The notes beneath the pieces are model-generated. The model saw only the letters and a list, made by a program, of their open reading frames with translations, had not been told where the DNA came from and ran no database searches. From Allobrachymonas sp. (lineage in GTDB: Bacteria; Pseudomonadota; Gammaproteobacteria; Burkholderiales; Burkholderiaceae_C), in contig JAGOGU010000027.1 of NCBI GenBank assembly GCA_017996515.1, positions 1-12,432 on the forward strand: a DNA stretch of 12,432 nt. Direction: 5' to 3'. Every line of letters begins with the position of its first letter. Positions within the stretch are counted from its first letter, which is position 1. The position numbers were made by a program, and so were the translations under genes. This document shows positions 1 to 6,582 of this stretch, piece by piece.

Positions 1-10
1 CAATCTGACC

Positions 11-658
11 ATGTCCCGCAAACCGCAACGAGGCTACTATGTGCGCGGCCATTTCGTGGCCGAAGGCAGTGAACTGGACCTGGCGCTCAAGCGCGAGGGC
101 AAGTGGGACGCCGAATTCAGTAAAACCGACCGCAAGCGCCAAAGCGAAGAGCTGCAAGAACTGGGTGAAGCATTATTGACGCTGCGCGCCAGCCTGCTCG
201 ACGGGTTGCAATTGCCGCAAACGCTGCTGGACGCCTTGGCCGAGGCAGGGCGCATCCGCGACTTTGAAGGCCGTCGCCGCCAGATGCAGTACGTAGGCAA
301 GCTGATGCGTCGGCTGAACGAGGAAGAGGTCGAGGCCATTCGCGCCGCTTTGCAGCTGCAAAAAAGCGGGCATGCGGCCAATGTGATGCAGTTGCATCAA
401 ACCGAGCAATGGCGCGAACGGCTGGTGGATGAATCCACGCACGAGCAGGCATTGACCGAGTGGATGCAGCACCACCCGCACACCGATGCGCAGCAATTGC
501 GCGCGCTGATTCGGCAGGCGCGCAAAGAGCGTCAGGCGCTGCCGCCCGCCGAGCCGGGGCAAGGGCAGCGCCAGGGCAAAGCGTTTCGTAGCTTGTTTCA
601 GTTGCTGCAACAGGCATTGCAAGAGTCAGGCCAGTCAAGTCAAGAGCCCGCTGCTTGA
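11..658 (+). CDS. darP: Ribosome biogenesis factor DarP (YjgA, DUF615)
   Basis: 215-residue protein of the YjgA/DUF615 family. In E. coli this factor binds late pre-50S particles and helps form the peptidyl-transferase centre of 23S rRNA; that role is family knowledge. The family core is visible: a helical segment around residues 44-62, the conserved EGRRRQMQYVGKLMR stretch (86-100), the TDAQQLRALIRQARKE stretch (158-173) and a terminal AFRSLFQLL helix (191-199). It is longer than the E. coli protein because of a basic, Tyr/Gly-rich N-terminal extension (MSRKPQRGYYVRG), which I associate with Comamonadaceae, and a Gln-rich tail. The ATG at 11 is taken as the start because the extension begins there; only ten bases lie upstream, so the ribosome binding site and promoter cannot be judged. 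No terminator is evident after the stop. Confidence 0.93.
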   Translation: MSRKPQRGYYVRGHFVAEGSELDLALKREGKWDAEFSKTDRKRQSEELQELGEALLTLRASLLDGLQLPQTLLDALAEAGRIRDFEGRRRQMQYVGKLMRRLNEEEVEAIRAALQLQKSGHAANVMQLHQTEQWRERLVDESTHEQALTEWMQHHPHTDAQQLRALIRQARKERQALPPAEPGQGQRQGKAFRSLFQLLQQALQESGQSSQEPAA

Positions 659-828
659 TAGGCTGGTTCGCAGGCGTCGCTCGGGCGAGGAGAAAAGGAA
701 AAGTCGGCTTTGCCTGTCGCCTGAAAAGCCTGAAAGACGCAGCGCGGGCTGGCGTTGGGGTGAAACTGCGCAGCAAGTGTGGCCAGCGCACCCAGAGATA
801 GCGATCGACTAAATAACGGTCGCTTAAC
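659..828. other. Intergenic, darP/murB convergent gap
   Basis: The 170 bases between two convergent genes hold no credible ORF. The only structure I see is a weak inverted repeat, GCGATCG (801-807) against CGGTCGC (817-823), with one G-U pair and a 9-nt AT-rich loop just past the murB stop. It has no T-run, so it is a poor intrinsic terminator at best. Confidence 0.4.
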
Positions 829-1911
829 TTAGATAACAACCGGCTCCATTTCCAGATGCACGCCAAAGCGCTCGTGCACGCTGGTCTGAATGGCCTGTGC
901 CAGCGCGATCACCTCGGTGCCGGTGGCGCGCACACCGGTTTGGGCATGGCGGTTGATCAGCACCAGCGCCTGTTTGTCATATACGCCCGCATTGCCGATG
1001 TGCTTGCCGCGCCAACCGCAGGCATCAATCAGCCAACCCGCAGCCAGCTTGACGGTGCCGTCCGGCAAGGGATAGTGCACGATACCCGGCTCGCGCCCGA
1101 TGATGTCTTCGCACTGCTTGGCGCTGACCACGGGGTTTTTGAAGAAACTGCCCGCATTGCCCACCACGGCCGGATCGGGCAGCTTGGCGCGCCGAATGGC
1201 AACCACCATCTCGCATATCTGCTGCGCCGATGGCTGGTGGATGTTCAATTCGGCCATTTTGCGTTGCAGATCGGCGTAGCCCAGCGTGGGTTGCCACGCT
1301 TTGGGCAGCGCCAGCCGCACGTGCGTAATCACGGCGCGGCCTGCCCAACTGTTGCGGGCTGCGGACTGCTCTGGCATGTGCTTGAAGACGGATTGGCGGT
1401 AGCCAAAGTCGCATTGTGCGGCATCCAGCGAGAAGCGGCGGCCGGTGGCGATTTCCACCGCGTCCAGACTGTGGAAGCGATCTTGCAATTCCAGCCCGTA
1501 AGCGCCGATGTTTTGCACGGGCGCCGCGCCCACGCTGCCGGGGATAAGGGCCAGGTTTTCCAGACCGGGGTAGCCTTGCTGCAAGGTCCAGGTTACCAGG
1601 TCGTGCCAGGTTTCGCCTGCGGCGGCCTGCACGATCCAGTGTGTGCTGTTTTCATCCACCAGCGCCATGCCCCGGGTTTCCATCTTGAGCACCAAGGGCT
1701 GCACATCGCCCGTCAGCACGATGTTGCTGCCGCCGCCCAGCACCACAAAGCCTTGCGCCAGCAGCGCTTGCGCTTGCTCGGGCGGCAGTTTGGCCAATGC
1801 CGCAAGCTGTGCATCGTGCGTGATGCGCCATTGTCGGCGGGCATACGCGGCAATGCCAAACGTGTTGTTGTGCGTCAGTGCGACGTTTTCTTCAATATGC
1901 AGGTCAGTCAT
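829..1911 (-). CDS. murB: UDP-N-acetylenolpyruvoylglucosamine reductase MurB
   Basis: FAD- and NADPH-dependent cytoplasmic enzyme that reduces UDP-GlcNAc-enolpyruvate to UDP-MurNAc, the second committed step of peptidoglycan precursor synthesis. The 360-residue product has the FAD-binding VLGGGSN (57-63) and LIPGSVGAAPVQNIGAYG (122-139), the Tyr-Arg pair at 171-172 matching E. coli Tyr158/Arg159, the proton-donor serine in GNAGSFFKNP (Ser255), and the terminal LEMEPV with catalytic Glu356. The intact YRQSVFK region makes it a type I, E. coli-like MurB. I chose the ATG at 1911 (MTDLHIEEN) over an in-frame start 18 bases upstream because family similarity begins there; only a weak GGA lies ahead of it. 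It is divergent from yajQ across 44 bases. Confidence 0.96.
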   Translation of the reverse strand: MTDLHIEENVALTHNNTFGIAAYARRQWRITHDAQLAALAKLPPEQAQALLAQGFVVLGGGSNIVLTGDVQPLVLKMETRGMALVDENSTHWIVQAAAGETWHDLVTWTLQQGYPGLENLALIPGSVGAAPVQNIGAYGLELQDRFHSLDAVEIATGRRFSLDAAQCDFGYRQSVFKHMPEQSAARNSWAGRAVITHVRLALPKAWQPTLGYADLQRKMAELNIHQPSAQQICEMVVAIRRAKLPDPAVVGNAGSFFKNPVVSAKQCEDIIGREPGIVHYPLPDGTVKLAAGWLIDACGWRGKHIGNAGVYDKQALVLINRHAQTGVRATGTEVIALAQAIQTSVHERFGVHLEMEPVVI

Positions 1912-1926
1912 GGTCCATAATTGTCG

Positions 1927-1939
1927 CATTTGTCAAATG
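1927..1939. promoter_or_regulatory. Perfect 6+1+6 inverted repeat between murB and yajQ
   Basis: CATTTG-T-CAAATG is a perfect dyad in the 44-bp gap between the divergent murB and yajQ starts. It contains a consensus-like TTGACA on the minus strand (1936-1931), but no acceptable -10 follows at 16-18 bp, so I do not call a murB promoter. On the plus strand CATAAT (1916-1921) is a possible yajQ -10 without a good -35. It may be an operator or a chance palindrome. Confidence 0.25.
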
Positions 1940-1955
1940 TCAGATGGAGTGAAAA

Positions 1956-2441
1956 ATGCCTTCTTTTGATACCGTGTGCGACCCCGACATGGTGGAAGTG
2001 AAAAATGCCGTGGACAACAGCGCCAAGGAAATCGGCACGCGTTTTGATTTCAAGGGCACCAGTGCGGCCATAGAGCTGAAAGACAAGGAGATTACCTTGT
2101 TGGGCGATGCCGAGTTCCAGTTGCAGCAGGTTGAAGATATTTTGCGCAACAAAATGACCAAACGCAATGTGGACGTGCGTTTCCTGGACAAGGGTAGCGT
2201 GCAGAAAATCGGCGGCGACAAGGTCAAGCAGGTGCTCAAGGTGCGCAATGGCATCGAAAGCGAATTGGCCAAAAAAATCCAGAAGTTCGTCAAGGAAAGC
2301 AAACTCAAACTGCAAGCCTCCATTCAGGGCGATGCGGTGCGCATCAGCGGTGCCAAAAAAGACGATTTGCAAGCAGCCATGGCACTGATTCGCAAAGAAG
2401 TTGCCGATTTTCCCCTTTCTTTCAACAACTTTCGCGATTGA
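1956..2441 (+). CDS. yajQ: YajQ family nucleotide/c-di-GMP-binding protein
   Basis: 161-residue cytoplasmic protein, almost exactly the family length (E. coli 163), recognisable end to end: it starts [20 protein letters not shown], has FDFKGTSA at 31-38, [11 protein letters not shown] near 70-80, and ends in the conserved FNNFRD. Family members form two ferredoxin-like folds, and Xanthomonas and Pseudomonas homologues bind cyclic di-GMP and act with a LysR-type regulator; nucleic-acid binding has also been reported. Which activity applies here is not visible. The start is well supported by a GGAG Shine-Dalgarno (1946-1949) six bases ahead of the ATG. The next gene begins 16 bp after its stop, so they are probably co-transcribed. 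Confidence 0.95.
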   Translation: MPSFDTVCDPDMVEVKNAVDNSAKEIGTRFDFKGTSAAIELKDKEITLLGDAEFQLQQVEDILRNKMTKRNVDVRFLDKGSVQKIGGDKVKQVLKVRNGIESELAKKIQKFVKESKLKLQASIQGDAVRISGAKKDDLQAAMALIRKEVADFPLSFNNFRD

Positions 2442-2457
2442 GTCTCGCACCACAACC

Positions 2458-3147
2458 ATGCATAACAAAACCAAAAATCGTTTTATCCGTAGCCTGGTGC
2501 TTGCCTGTGCAGCCGGTTTGCTGGCGGGCGCTGCCAGTGCGCGTGATGTGGCCTTGTCGGGCATGATGGGCAGCAAGCCTTTGTTGATTGTGGACGGCGC
2601 TGCACCCAAGGCAGTGGCCGTGGGCGAGACTTATAGAGGTGTCAAAGTCATCAGCGCAGCATCTGAACGCGCCACACTGGAAAGCGAAGGCAAACGCTTC
2701 ACCGTGCGCATGGGAGAATCGCCCGTGCATGTGGGCGGCATGATGCTGGCAAATGGCGCAGCGGAAGAAGCCGGCGACGGGCGCCGTATCGTGCTGACGC
2801 AAACCGGTGGCGGCCACTTCGTGACCAATGGCACAGTCAATGGCAAGGCTGTGCAGTTCATCGTGGATACGGGAGCCACTATGGTGGCCTTGGGCGTGGC
2901 GGATGCCGAGCGTTTGGGCTTGCCTTACAAGCAGGGGCAGCCCGTGCGGATGCAAACGGCCAATGGTGTGAGTACGGGGTGGCGTGTCAAGTTGGATTCC
3001 GTGCGCATCAAAGGCGTGCAAATCCACAATGTCGATGCAACGGTTGCGCCAACCAATATGGGTGTTGCGCTGCTGGGCAACAGCTTCCTCAACCGATTCG
3101 TCATGACGCGCAATGGCGATCAGATGATTCTGGAGCGCAGGTACTGA
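2458..3147 (+). CDS. Retropepsin-like aspartic protease, exported (TIGR02281-type)
   Basis: 229-residue single-lobe aspartic protease of clan AA, the retropepsin-like group found in proteobacteria. The N-terminus has the form of a signal peptide (basic MHNKTKNRFIR, hydrophobic residues 12-24, likely cleavage after ASA-28), which predicts a periplasmic or membrane-anchored protein. The catalytic signature FIVDTGATMVALG puts the nucleophile at Asp137, and the second conserved element is LLGNSFL (205-211), the equivalent of the 'ILG' psi-loop motif. One catalytic aspartate per chain implies a homodimer, as in retroviral proteases. Residues 30-115, ahead of the protease domain, match nothing I recognise beyond a possible beta-rich pre-domain. 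The ATG at 2458 is preferred over an upstream in-frame TTG (2401) inside yajQ because the signal peptide starts at the ATG. No strong Shine-Dalgarno is seen, which suggests translational coupling to yajQ. Substrate unknown. Confidence 0.88.
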   Translation: MHNKTKNRFIRSLVLACAAGLLAGAASARDVALSGMMGSKPLLIVDGAAPKAVAVGETYRGVKVISAASERATLESEGKRFTVRMGESPVHVGGMMLANGAAEEAGDGRRIVLTQTGGGHFVTNGTVNGKAVQFIVDTGATMVALGVADAERLGLPYKQGQPVRMQTANGVSTGWRVKLDSVRIKGVQIHNVDATVAPTNMGVALLGNSFLNRFVMTRNGDQMILERRY

Positions 3148-3195
3148 TTTGCGAGCCATGCCGTTGCACAAGCGATTGCCGCCAGTGGTTACCAA

Positions 3196-3229
3196 ACAAA
3201 AGCCGCCCTTTGAGGCGGCTTTTGTTTTT
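3196..3229 (+). terminator. Intrinsic terminator, probably bidirectional
   Basis: A perfect 12-bp stem (ACAAAAGCCGCC at 3196-3207 with its complement at 3214-3225) closes a CTTTGA loop and is followed by a T-rich run on the plus strand, ending the yajQ-protease unit. On the minus strand the stem starts three bases past the plsY stop and its own 3' arm reads CTTTTGTTT, so it may also end ybaK-plsY. Confidence 0.85.
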
Positions 3230-3863
3230 AACGTTTTTTCTCGCCAATGCGCGACTCCTGTTTTTTCAGCAGGCGCTGCACATTTTCCCGATGTCGCCAG
3301 ATCAGCACGATGGACATGACCATGCATGCCTGAAACAGCGAGCCAGCCAATAGCCACCAGTTGCGCTCGGCGCCAAACAGATAGATCGGAGGCGTTGCGG
3401 CTGCGGCTACCAGCGCCGCCAGGGACGAATAGCGGCTGATGGCAGCCGTCAGTATCCATGTCAGCAAAACCAGCAAGCCCAGCCAGGGGCTTATGCCAAA
3501 CAGTACGCCAGCGGCGGTGGCCACGCCTTTGCCGCCTTTGAAGTCGAAAAATACCGGAAAGATATGTCCGGCAAATACCGCCAGTCCGGCAACGGCAGCG
3601 GCGCCTGCTCCCAGTTGCCAATGAGCCCCGAACTGCATGAGCACAAAAACCGGCAGCCAGCCTTTGAGGGCATCGAACAGCAGGGTCAGTATGGCAGCCT
3701 TTTTATTGCCGCTGCGCAGCACATTGGTGGCACCGGGGTTGCCGCTGCCGTACTGGCGCGGGTCATTCAAGCCCATCACGCGGCTGACGATCACGGCAAA
3801 ACTCAGAGAGCCCAAGGCATAGGACGCCACAGCAACAAGCGGCAAAATGAAAGAATGAGGCAT
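3228..3863 (-). CDS. plsY: Acyl-phosphate:glycerol-3-phosphate acyltransferase PlsY
   Basis: 211-residue inner-membrane enzyme that transfers an acyl group from acyl-phosphate to glycerol-3-phosphate, giving lysophosphatidate, the first step of the PlsX/PlsY phospholipid pathway. The three family motifs are present: GSGNPGATNVLRSG (39-52), GHIFPVFFDFKGGKGVAT (99-116) and the C-terminal WRHRENVQRLL (189-199). Hydrophobic stretches near residues 4-27, 56-78, 83-103, 116-140, 146-163 and 168-190 fit the multi-spanning topology; the tail is strongly basic. The start is placed at the ATG at 3863; a TTG two codons upstream is possible. No clear Shine-Dalgarno is seen. It lies 37 bp downstream of ybaK on the same strand, so it is probably the distal gene of a two-gene operon. 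Its stop codon overlaps the T-run of the facing terminator. Confidence 0.96.
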   Translation of the reverse strand: MPHSFILPLVAVASYALGSLSFAVIVSRVMGLNDPRQYGSGNPGATNVLRSGNKKAAILTLLFDALKGWLPVFVLMQFGAHWQLGAGAAAVAGLAVFAGHIFPVFFDFKGGKGVATAAGVLFGISPWLGLLVLLTWILTAAISRYSSLAALVAAAATPPIYLFGAERNWWLLAGSLFQACMVMSIVLIWRHRENVQRLLKKQESRIGEKKR

Positions 3864-3900
3864 GGTCAATCAAGAAAGAAAATGAAAAACAATCCGTGTG

Positions 3901-4398
3901 TTACAAGGGCAGGGCACAATCCACGGGTGTGGCCTTCAGCAACTGTAGGCACACGTGCGGGTCAAGCCCCAGCAAATAACCACGGCGCCCGCCGTTGATG
4001 GCGATGCGTGGCAAATCCAGAATGCTGCGCTCGATATAAATTGGCATGGCACGGCGCAGTCCAAAGGGTGATGTGCCGCCTACCAGATAGCCGCTGTGGC
4101 GCTGGGCGGTTTCAACCGTGCACGGCTCAATGTGTTTGGCATTGATTTGCCTGGCCAGCGCCTTGGTCGATACTTGGCGATCGCCATGCATGAGCACAAC
4201 CAGCGGCTGGGCGCGCTGATCTTGCATCACCAATGTTTTGACCACGGCAAACGGATCCAGGCCTAACGCTTGCGCGCTGTGCTGGGCGCCGCCATGCGCC
4301 TGCCAGTCGTACGAGAACTCTTCGAACGCCACCCCCTGTGCCCGCAGCAGGCGGGTGGCAGGTGTTTCTGCAACATGGGGTGTTCTGGATTTGGACAT
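3901..4398 (-). CDS. ybaK: Cys-tRNA(Pro)/Cys-tRNA(Cys) deacylase YbaK/EbsC
   Basis: 165-residue trans-editing protein of the YbaK/INS superfamily that hydrolyses Cys mis-attached to tRNA(Pro) by prolyl-tRNA synthetase. Visible motifs are VVKTLV with the conserved lysine at 54 (equivalent to Lys46 of H. influenzae YbaK), VVLMHGDRQVSTKALAR (67-83), GYLVGGTSPFG (103-113) and INGGRRGYLLGL (134-145). Length and motif order match true YbaK rather than ProX or the INS domain of ProRS. The ATG at 4398 fits family N-termini (variable head, then TPATRLL at 12-18). I see no strong Shine-Dalgarno. It is the proximal gene ahead of plsY, a metabolically unrelated partner. Confidence 0.93.
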   Translation of the reverse strand: MSKSRTPHVAETPATRLLRAQGVAFEEFSYDWQAHGGAQHSAQALGLDPFAVVKTLVMQDQRAQPLVVLMHGDRQVSTKALARQINAKHIEPCTVETAQRHSGYLVGGTSPFGLRRAMPIYIERSILDLPRIAINGGRRGYLLGLDPHVCLQLLKATPVDCALPL

Positions 4399-4656
4399 GC
4401 GGCATTATGCATCTGCTGCTCATGGCGCTGCATCGTACGATTAATGCATGGAGTTTTCGCAGGGAGCAACACAATCATGAACAGATTTTTACAAAAAACC
4501 GATTTGCTGGCGGCGCAATCCGCATAGGATTACTTGTTACAACATACCGGCAAGATGCAGGGTGTGTTGCAAACGGGCTGTCTGTCCATTGCGCCACGAA
4601 GCCATGGGTGGGGAGCAGCAGAAGTTTTTTCCATCAATCCTTGAGGAGGAGTCGAA
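4399..4656. other. Divergent intergenic region, ybaK / OmpA lipoprotein
   Basis: 258 bases between divergent genes, presumably carrying promoters for both. I cannot assign a convincing -35/-10 pair on either strand: the best plus-strand candidate is TTGCTG (4504-4509) with TAGGAT (4525-4530) at a short 15-bp spacing. A 16-codon ATG ORF (4477-4527) with a GGAG upstream lies here; see findings. Confidence 0.35.
4643..4650 (+). promoter_or_regulatory. Strong Shine-Dalgarno of the OmpA lipoprotein gene
   Basis: GAGGAGGA lies six bases ahead of the ATG at 4657. It is the strongest ribosome binding site in the window, fits an abundant outer-membrane lipoprotein, and fixes the start codon. Confidence 0.85.
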
Positions 4657-5328
4657 ATGAAAAAGAGTTTGACGATGCTGACGATTGCTGCCACCACCAG
4701 TGCCTTGGTCGCTGGCTGTGCGTCTCCGCAAATGCAGAACATGAGCACAGGGCAGAGAACGGGTGTCGGTGCAGGCTTGGGCGCACTGGTTGGCGCTGGC
4801 ATTGGTCAGGCAGTGGGCCGTGATTCGAAAAGCACATTGATTGGCGCTGCCGCTGGCGCTGCGTTGGGAGCAGGGGCTGGCTATGTATGGTCGCAGCGCA
4901 TGGAGCAGCAAAGGCTGGCCATGGAGCAGGCGGCTCAGGGCACGCCGGTGCAAGTGTCGCAAACAGCGGATAACCGCCTGCGCATCAATATCCCGGCAGA
5001 TGCTTCATTTGCCGTGAACTCCGCCACCCTGAATCACAATATGTATCCGGTGCTGGAGCGTCTGGCGCAAACGCTGTTGCAGAACCCTTATGCCCACGTC
5101 ACCGTGATTGGCCATACCGATAGCACCGGGTCGGATGCGATCAACAATCCGCTGTCGCTCAATCGCGCCAATGCCGCGCGCAATTTCCTGGTCAGCCGTG
5201 GCGTGCCTGCCGCACGTATCAGCACAACAGGCATGGGTTCTACGCAGCCGGTTGCCAGCAATGCTATCGAAGCAGGGCGTGCGCAAAACCGCCGGGTAGA
5301 GATTTTTGTGGCTGAACATCAGAATTGA
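4657..5328 (+). CDS. OmpA-family outer-membrane lipoprotein (YiaD-like, glycine zipper)
   Basis: 223-residue lipoprotein. The signal sequence ends in a lipobox LVAGC with lipidated Cys21, followed by Ala22 rather than Asp, so outer-membrane sorting is expected. Residues 36-76 form a glycine-zipper segment of GxxxG-like repeats (GVGAGLGALVGAGIGQAVG and GAAAGAALGAGAG), typical of YiaD-type proteins and able to pack in a membrane. Residues ~108-223 are an OmpA C-terminal peptidoglycan-binding domain, with the IGHTDSTG motif (Asp155), LSLNRANAARNFL (Arg170) and a final NRRVEIFV. In this family the Asp/Arg pair binds meso-diaminopimelate. It is not canonical Pal: the zipper and the domain resemble YiaD more. 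It stands alone between its own ribosome binding site and a strong terminator, so it is probably monocistronic. Confidence 0.92.
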   Translation: MKKSLTMLTIAATTSALVAGCASPQMQNMSTGQRTGVGAGLGALVGAGIGQAVGRDSKSTLIGAAAGAALGAGAGYVWSQRMEQQRLAMEQAAQGTPVQVSQTADNRLRINIPADASFAVNSATLNHNMYPVLERLAQTLLQNPYAHVTVIGHTDSTGSDAINNPLSLNRANAARNFLVSRGVPAARISTTGMGSTQPVASNAIEAGRAQNRRVEIFVAEHQN

Positions 5329-5361
5329 TTCGCAGCGGCTCTACCTTGTGCATCTAGCACG

Positions 5362-5393
5362 ACAAAAAACCTCTTCGGAGGTTTTTTGTTTTT
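5362..5393 (+). terminator. Intrinsic terminator with UUCG tetraloop
   Basis: A perfect 12-bp stem (ACAAAAAACCTC at 5362-5373 with its complement at 5378-5389) is closed by a TTCG tetraloop and followed by T5390-T5393. It ends the OmpA lipoprotein transcript 33 bp after the stop codon. The run of six A in the 5' arm could also allow partial function on the minus strand. Confidence 0.92.
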
Positions 5394-5464
5394 CAGCTGT
5401 TGACAGGTGATGTTGGAGAGCCATGCCATCGCGACCGTGCAGGCTGCAATGTGAGACGCTATGG

Positions 5465-5520
5465 CCTGCCTGCGCGGCAGGTGCTATAGCGCGCTATTCC
5501 CAAGGCTACTCCCCAAGGCT
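5465..5520. repeat. Cluster of small inverted and direct repeats downstream of cpoB
   Basis: Three elements are packed together: a hairpin CCTGCC-TGCGC-GGCAGG (5465-5481), a perfect 12-bp palindrome ATAGCGCGCTAT (5486-5497), and a direct repeat CCCAAGGCT at 5499-5507 and 5512-5520 (13-bp period). They lie between the convergent OmpA lipoprotein and cpoB genes. No T-run follows on either strand, so this is not a standard terminator. It may be a remnant of a dispersed intergenic repeat or an RNA-stabilising 3' structure. Confidence 0.45.
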
Positions 5521-5543
5521 GTTCGCTGAGGGCTGAGAGCGAT

Positions 5544-6380
5544 TCAACGCAGGCGAGTCAAGCGGTCTTGCGCGGCCTGGGCAGCTTCCGAGCGCGGATA
5601 GGTCTTGATGAGATTTTCCAACGTGGCGCGGGCGCCAGCCGTATCCTTCAATTCGACCTGGCAGGCAGACAAGGCCAACAAAGCCTCTGGGGCGCGCTCG
5701 TGCTGGGGGGCTTGTGCCACCACGGCGCGGTAACTACGCATGGCATTGCGGTAGTTGCGCAGCGCATAATCGGAATTGCCCAACCAGTACAGGGCCGCAA
5801 TGCGTCGGCTGCTTTGCGGGTATTTCTGCAGGAAGGCACGCAGGCTTGCTTGCGCACCAGCATAGTCGCTGGCACGGAATTTGTTCAGCGCGGCGTCAAA
5901 GGCGGTTTTTTCGCTGCCGCTGTCTTCGGGGCGTGAGGGCGCTTCTGCTGTTGTACCGGTTGTACTGGCAGGAGTGCTACCCGCTGCGCTGCTACTGGTT
6001 TTGTCTTCGGTCGTGGCTTGATTGAGGCGACGTTGCAGATCGGCTACGTCGCGCGTCAATTGTTCTTCGCGATTGCGGACGCGGGTCACGTCGCTGCGCA
6101 ATGCTTCCAGCTGGGTTTGCGTGGTTTGTAGCGATTCGCGCAACTTGCCGTTCTCTTCACTCAATGCCAGGTAACGCTGGCGCAAATCGAGAATGGCGCG
6201 TCGCGCTTCGTTGTCGGAAAAAAAATTGGCCCGAGCAGGCGATGCCGCGCCCATGAACGCGATGAATACAGCCAGCATCCATACTGCGCTCCATGCAGAG
6301 CTGAGAGGCTTGCGTTGCCAGCCAGTTGTGGCCGAGCCCAACAGGGCAGGGCGTGCGGTTGATATGCAAGGCATGACCAT
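5544..6380 (-). CDS. cpoB: CpoB/YbgF-like periplasmic coiled-coil and TPR protein
   Basis: 278-residue exported protein with YbgF/CpoB architecture. Residues 1-51 form an unusually long signal peptide (n-region ~30 residues, hydrophobic 31-44, likely cleavage after ARA-51); 57-122 is a heptad-rich coiled coil, the trimerisation segment in E. coli; 123-158 is a Ser/Thr/Ala-rich linker; 159-278 holds TPR-like repeats (FDAALNKFRASDYAGAQ, LYWLGNSDYALRNYRNAMRSY, ARATLENLIKTYP). In E. coli CpoB links the Tol-Pal machine to PBP1B during constriction; that is family knowledge. The ATG at 6380 is used, but an in-frame ATG two codons on (6374) is equally possible and no Shine-Dalgarno separates them. 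No tol or pal gene is in this window, which is unusual for ybgF. A generic periplasmic TPR protein is the alternative. Confidence 0.85.
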   Translation of the reverse strand: MVMPCISTARPALLGSATTGWQRKPLSSAWSAVWMLAVFIAFMGAASPARANFFSDNEARRAILDLRQRYLALSEENGKLRESLQTTQTQLEALRSDVTRVRNREEQLTRDVADLQRRLNQATTEDKTSSSAAGSTPASTTGTTAEAPSRPEDSGSEKTAFDAALNKFRASDYAGAQASLRAFLQKYPQSSRRIAALYWLGNSDYALRNYRNAMRSYRAVVAQAPQHERAPEALLALSACQVELKDTAGARATLENLIKTYPRSEAAQAAQDRLTRLR

Positions 6381-6412
6381 ATCTGTTTATTTTTGGGAAT
6401 AGAAAATGGATT

Positions 6413-6441
6413 ATTGTAGGCAGGCAGTCGAAATCGGTAAA
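6413..6441 (-). promoter_or_regulatory. Candidate sigma-70 promoter of cpoB
   Basis: On the minus strand TTTACC (6441-6436) is followed after exactly 17 bp by TACAAT (6418-6413), matching consensus at four and five of six positions. It would start transcription roughly 25 nt ahead of the cpoB ATG. This is the best-looking promoter in the window. Confidence 0.45.
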
Positions 6442-6582
6442 TAGGGCACAAGCAGCCTGGTAACAGAATGACGCTCAAACTATTCCATTAAAGTGGTGGT
6501 GAGATGTTTGGCAAGAGTCGCAGTTGCCGGAGTCTCTCTACAATGCAGTGCTTGCTATCGTGTTGAATATTGATTGTTTATT

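Noticed and set aside
856..1920. 354-codon open frame antisense to murB
   Set aside because: It mirrors murB almost exactly, its translation is His/Gln/Ala-rich with no recognisable motif, and murB is certain. It is a shadow of GC-rich codon usage.
2422..3621. 399-codon minus-strand frame crossing the protease gene, the terminator and plsY
   Set aside because: It runs through a strong terminator and two well-identified genes in other frames, and its product is compositionally unlike a real protein.
6539..6544. TACAAT as an msbA promoter -10
   Set aside because: No acceptable -35 hexamer lies 16-18 bp upstream (AGTCGC at 17 bp). The recurrence of TACAAT at several gene starts in the window may be chance in AT-rich gaps.
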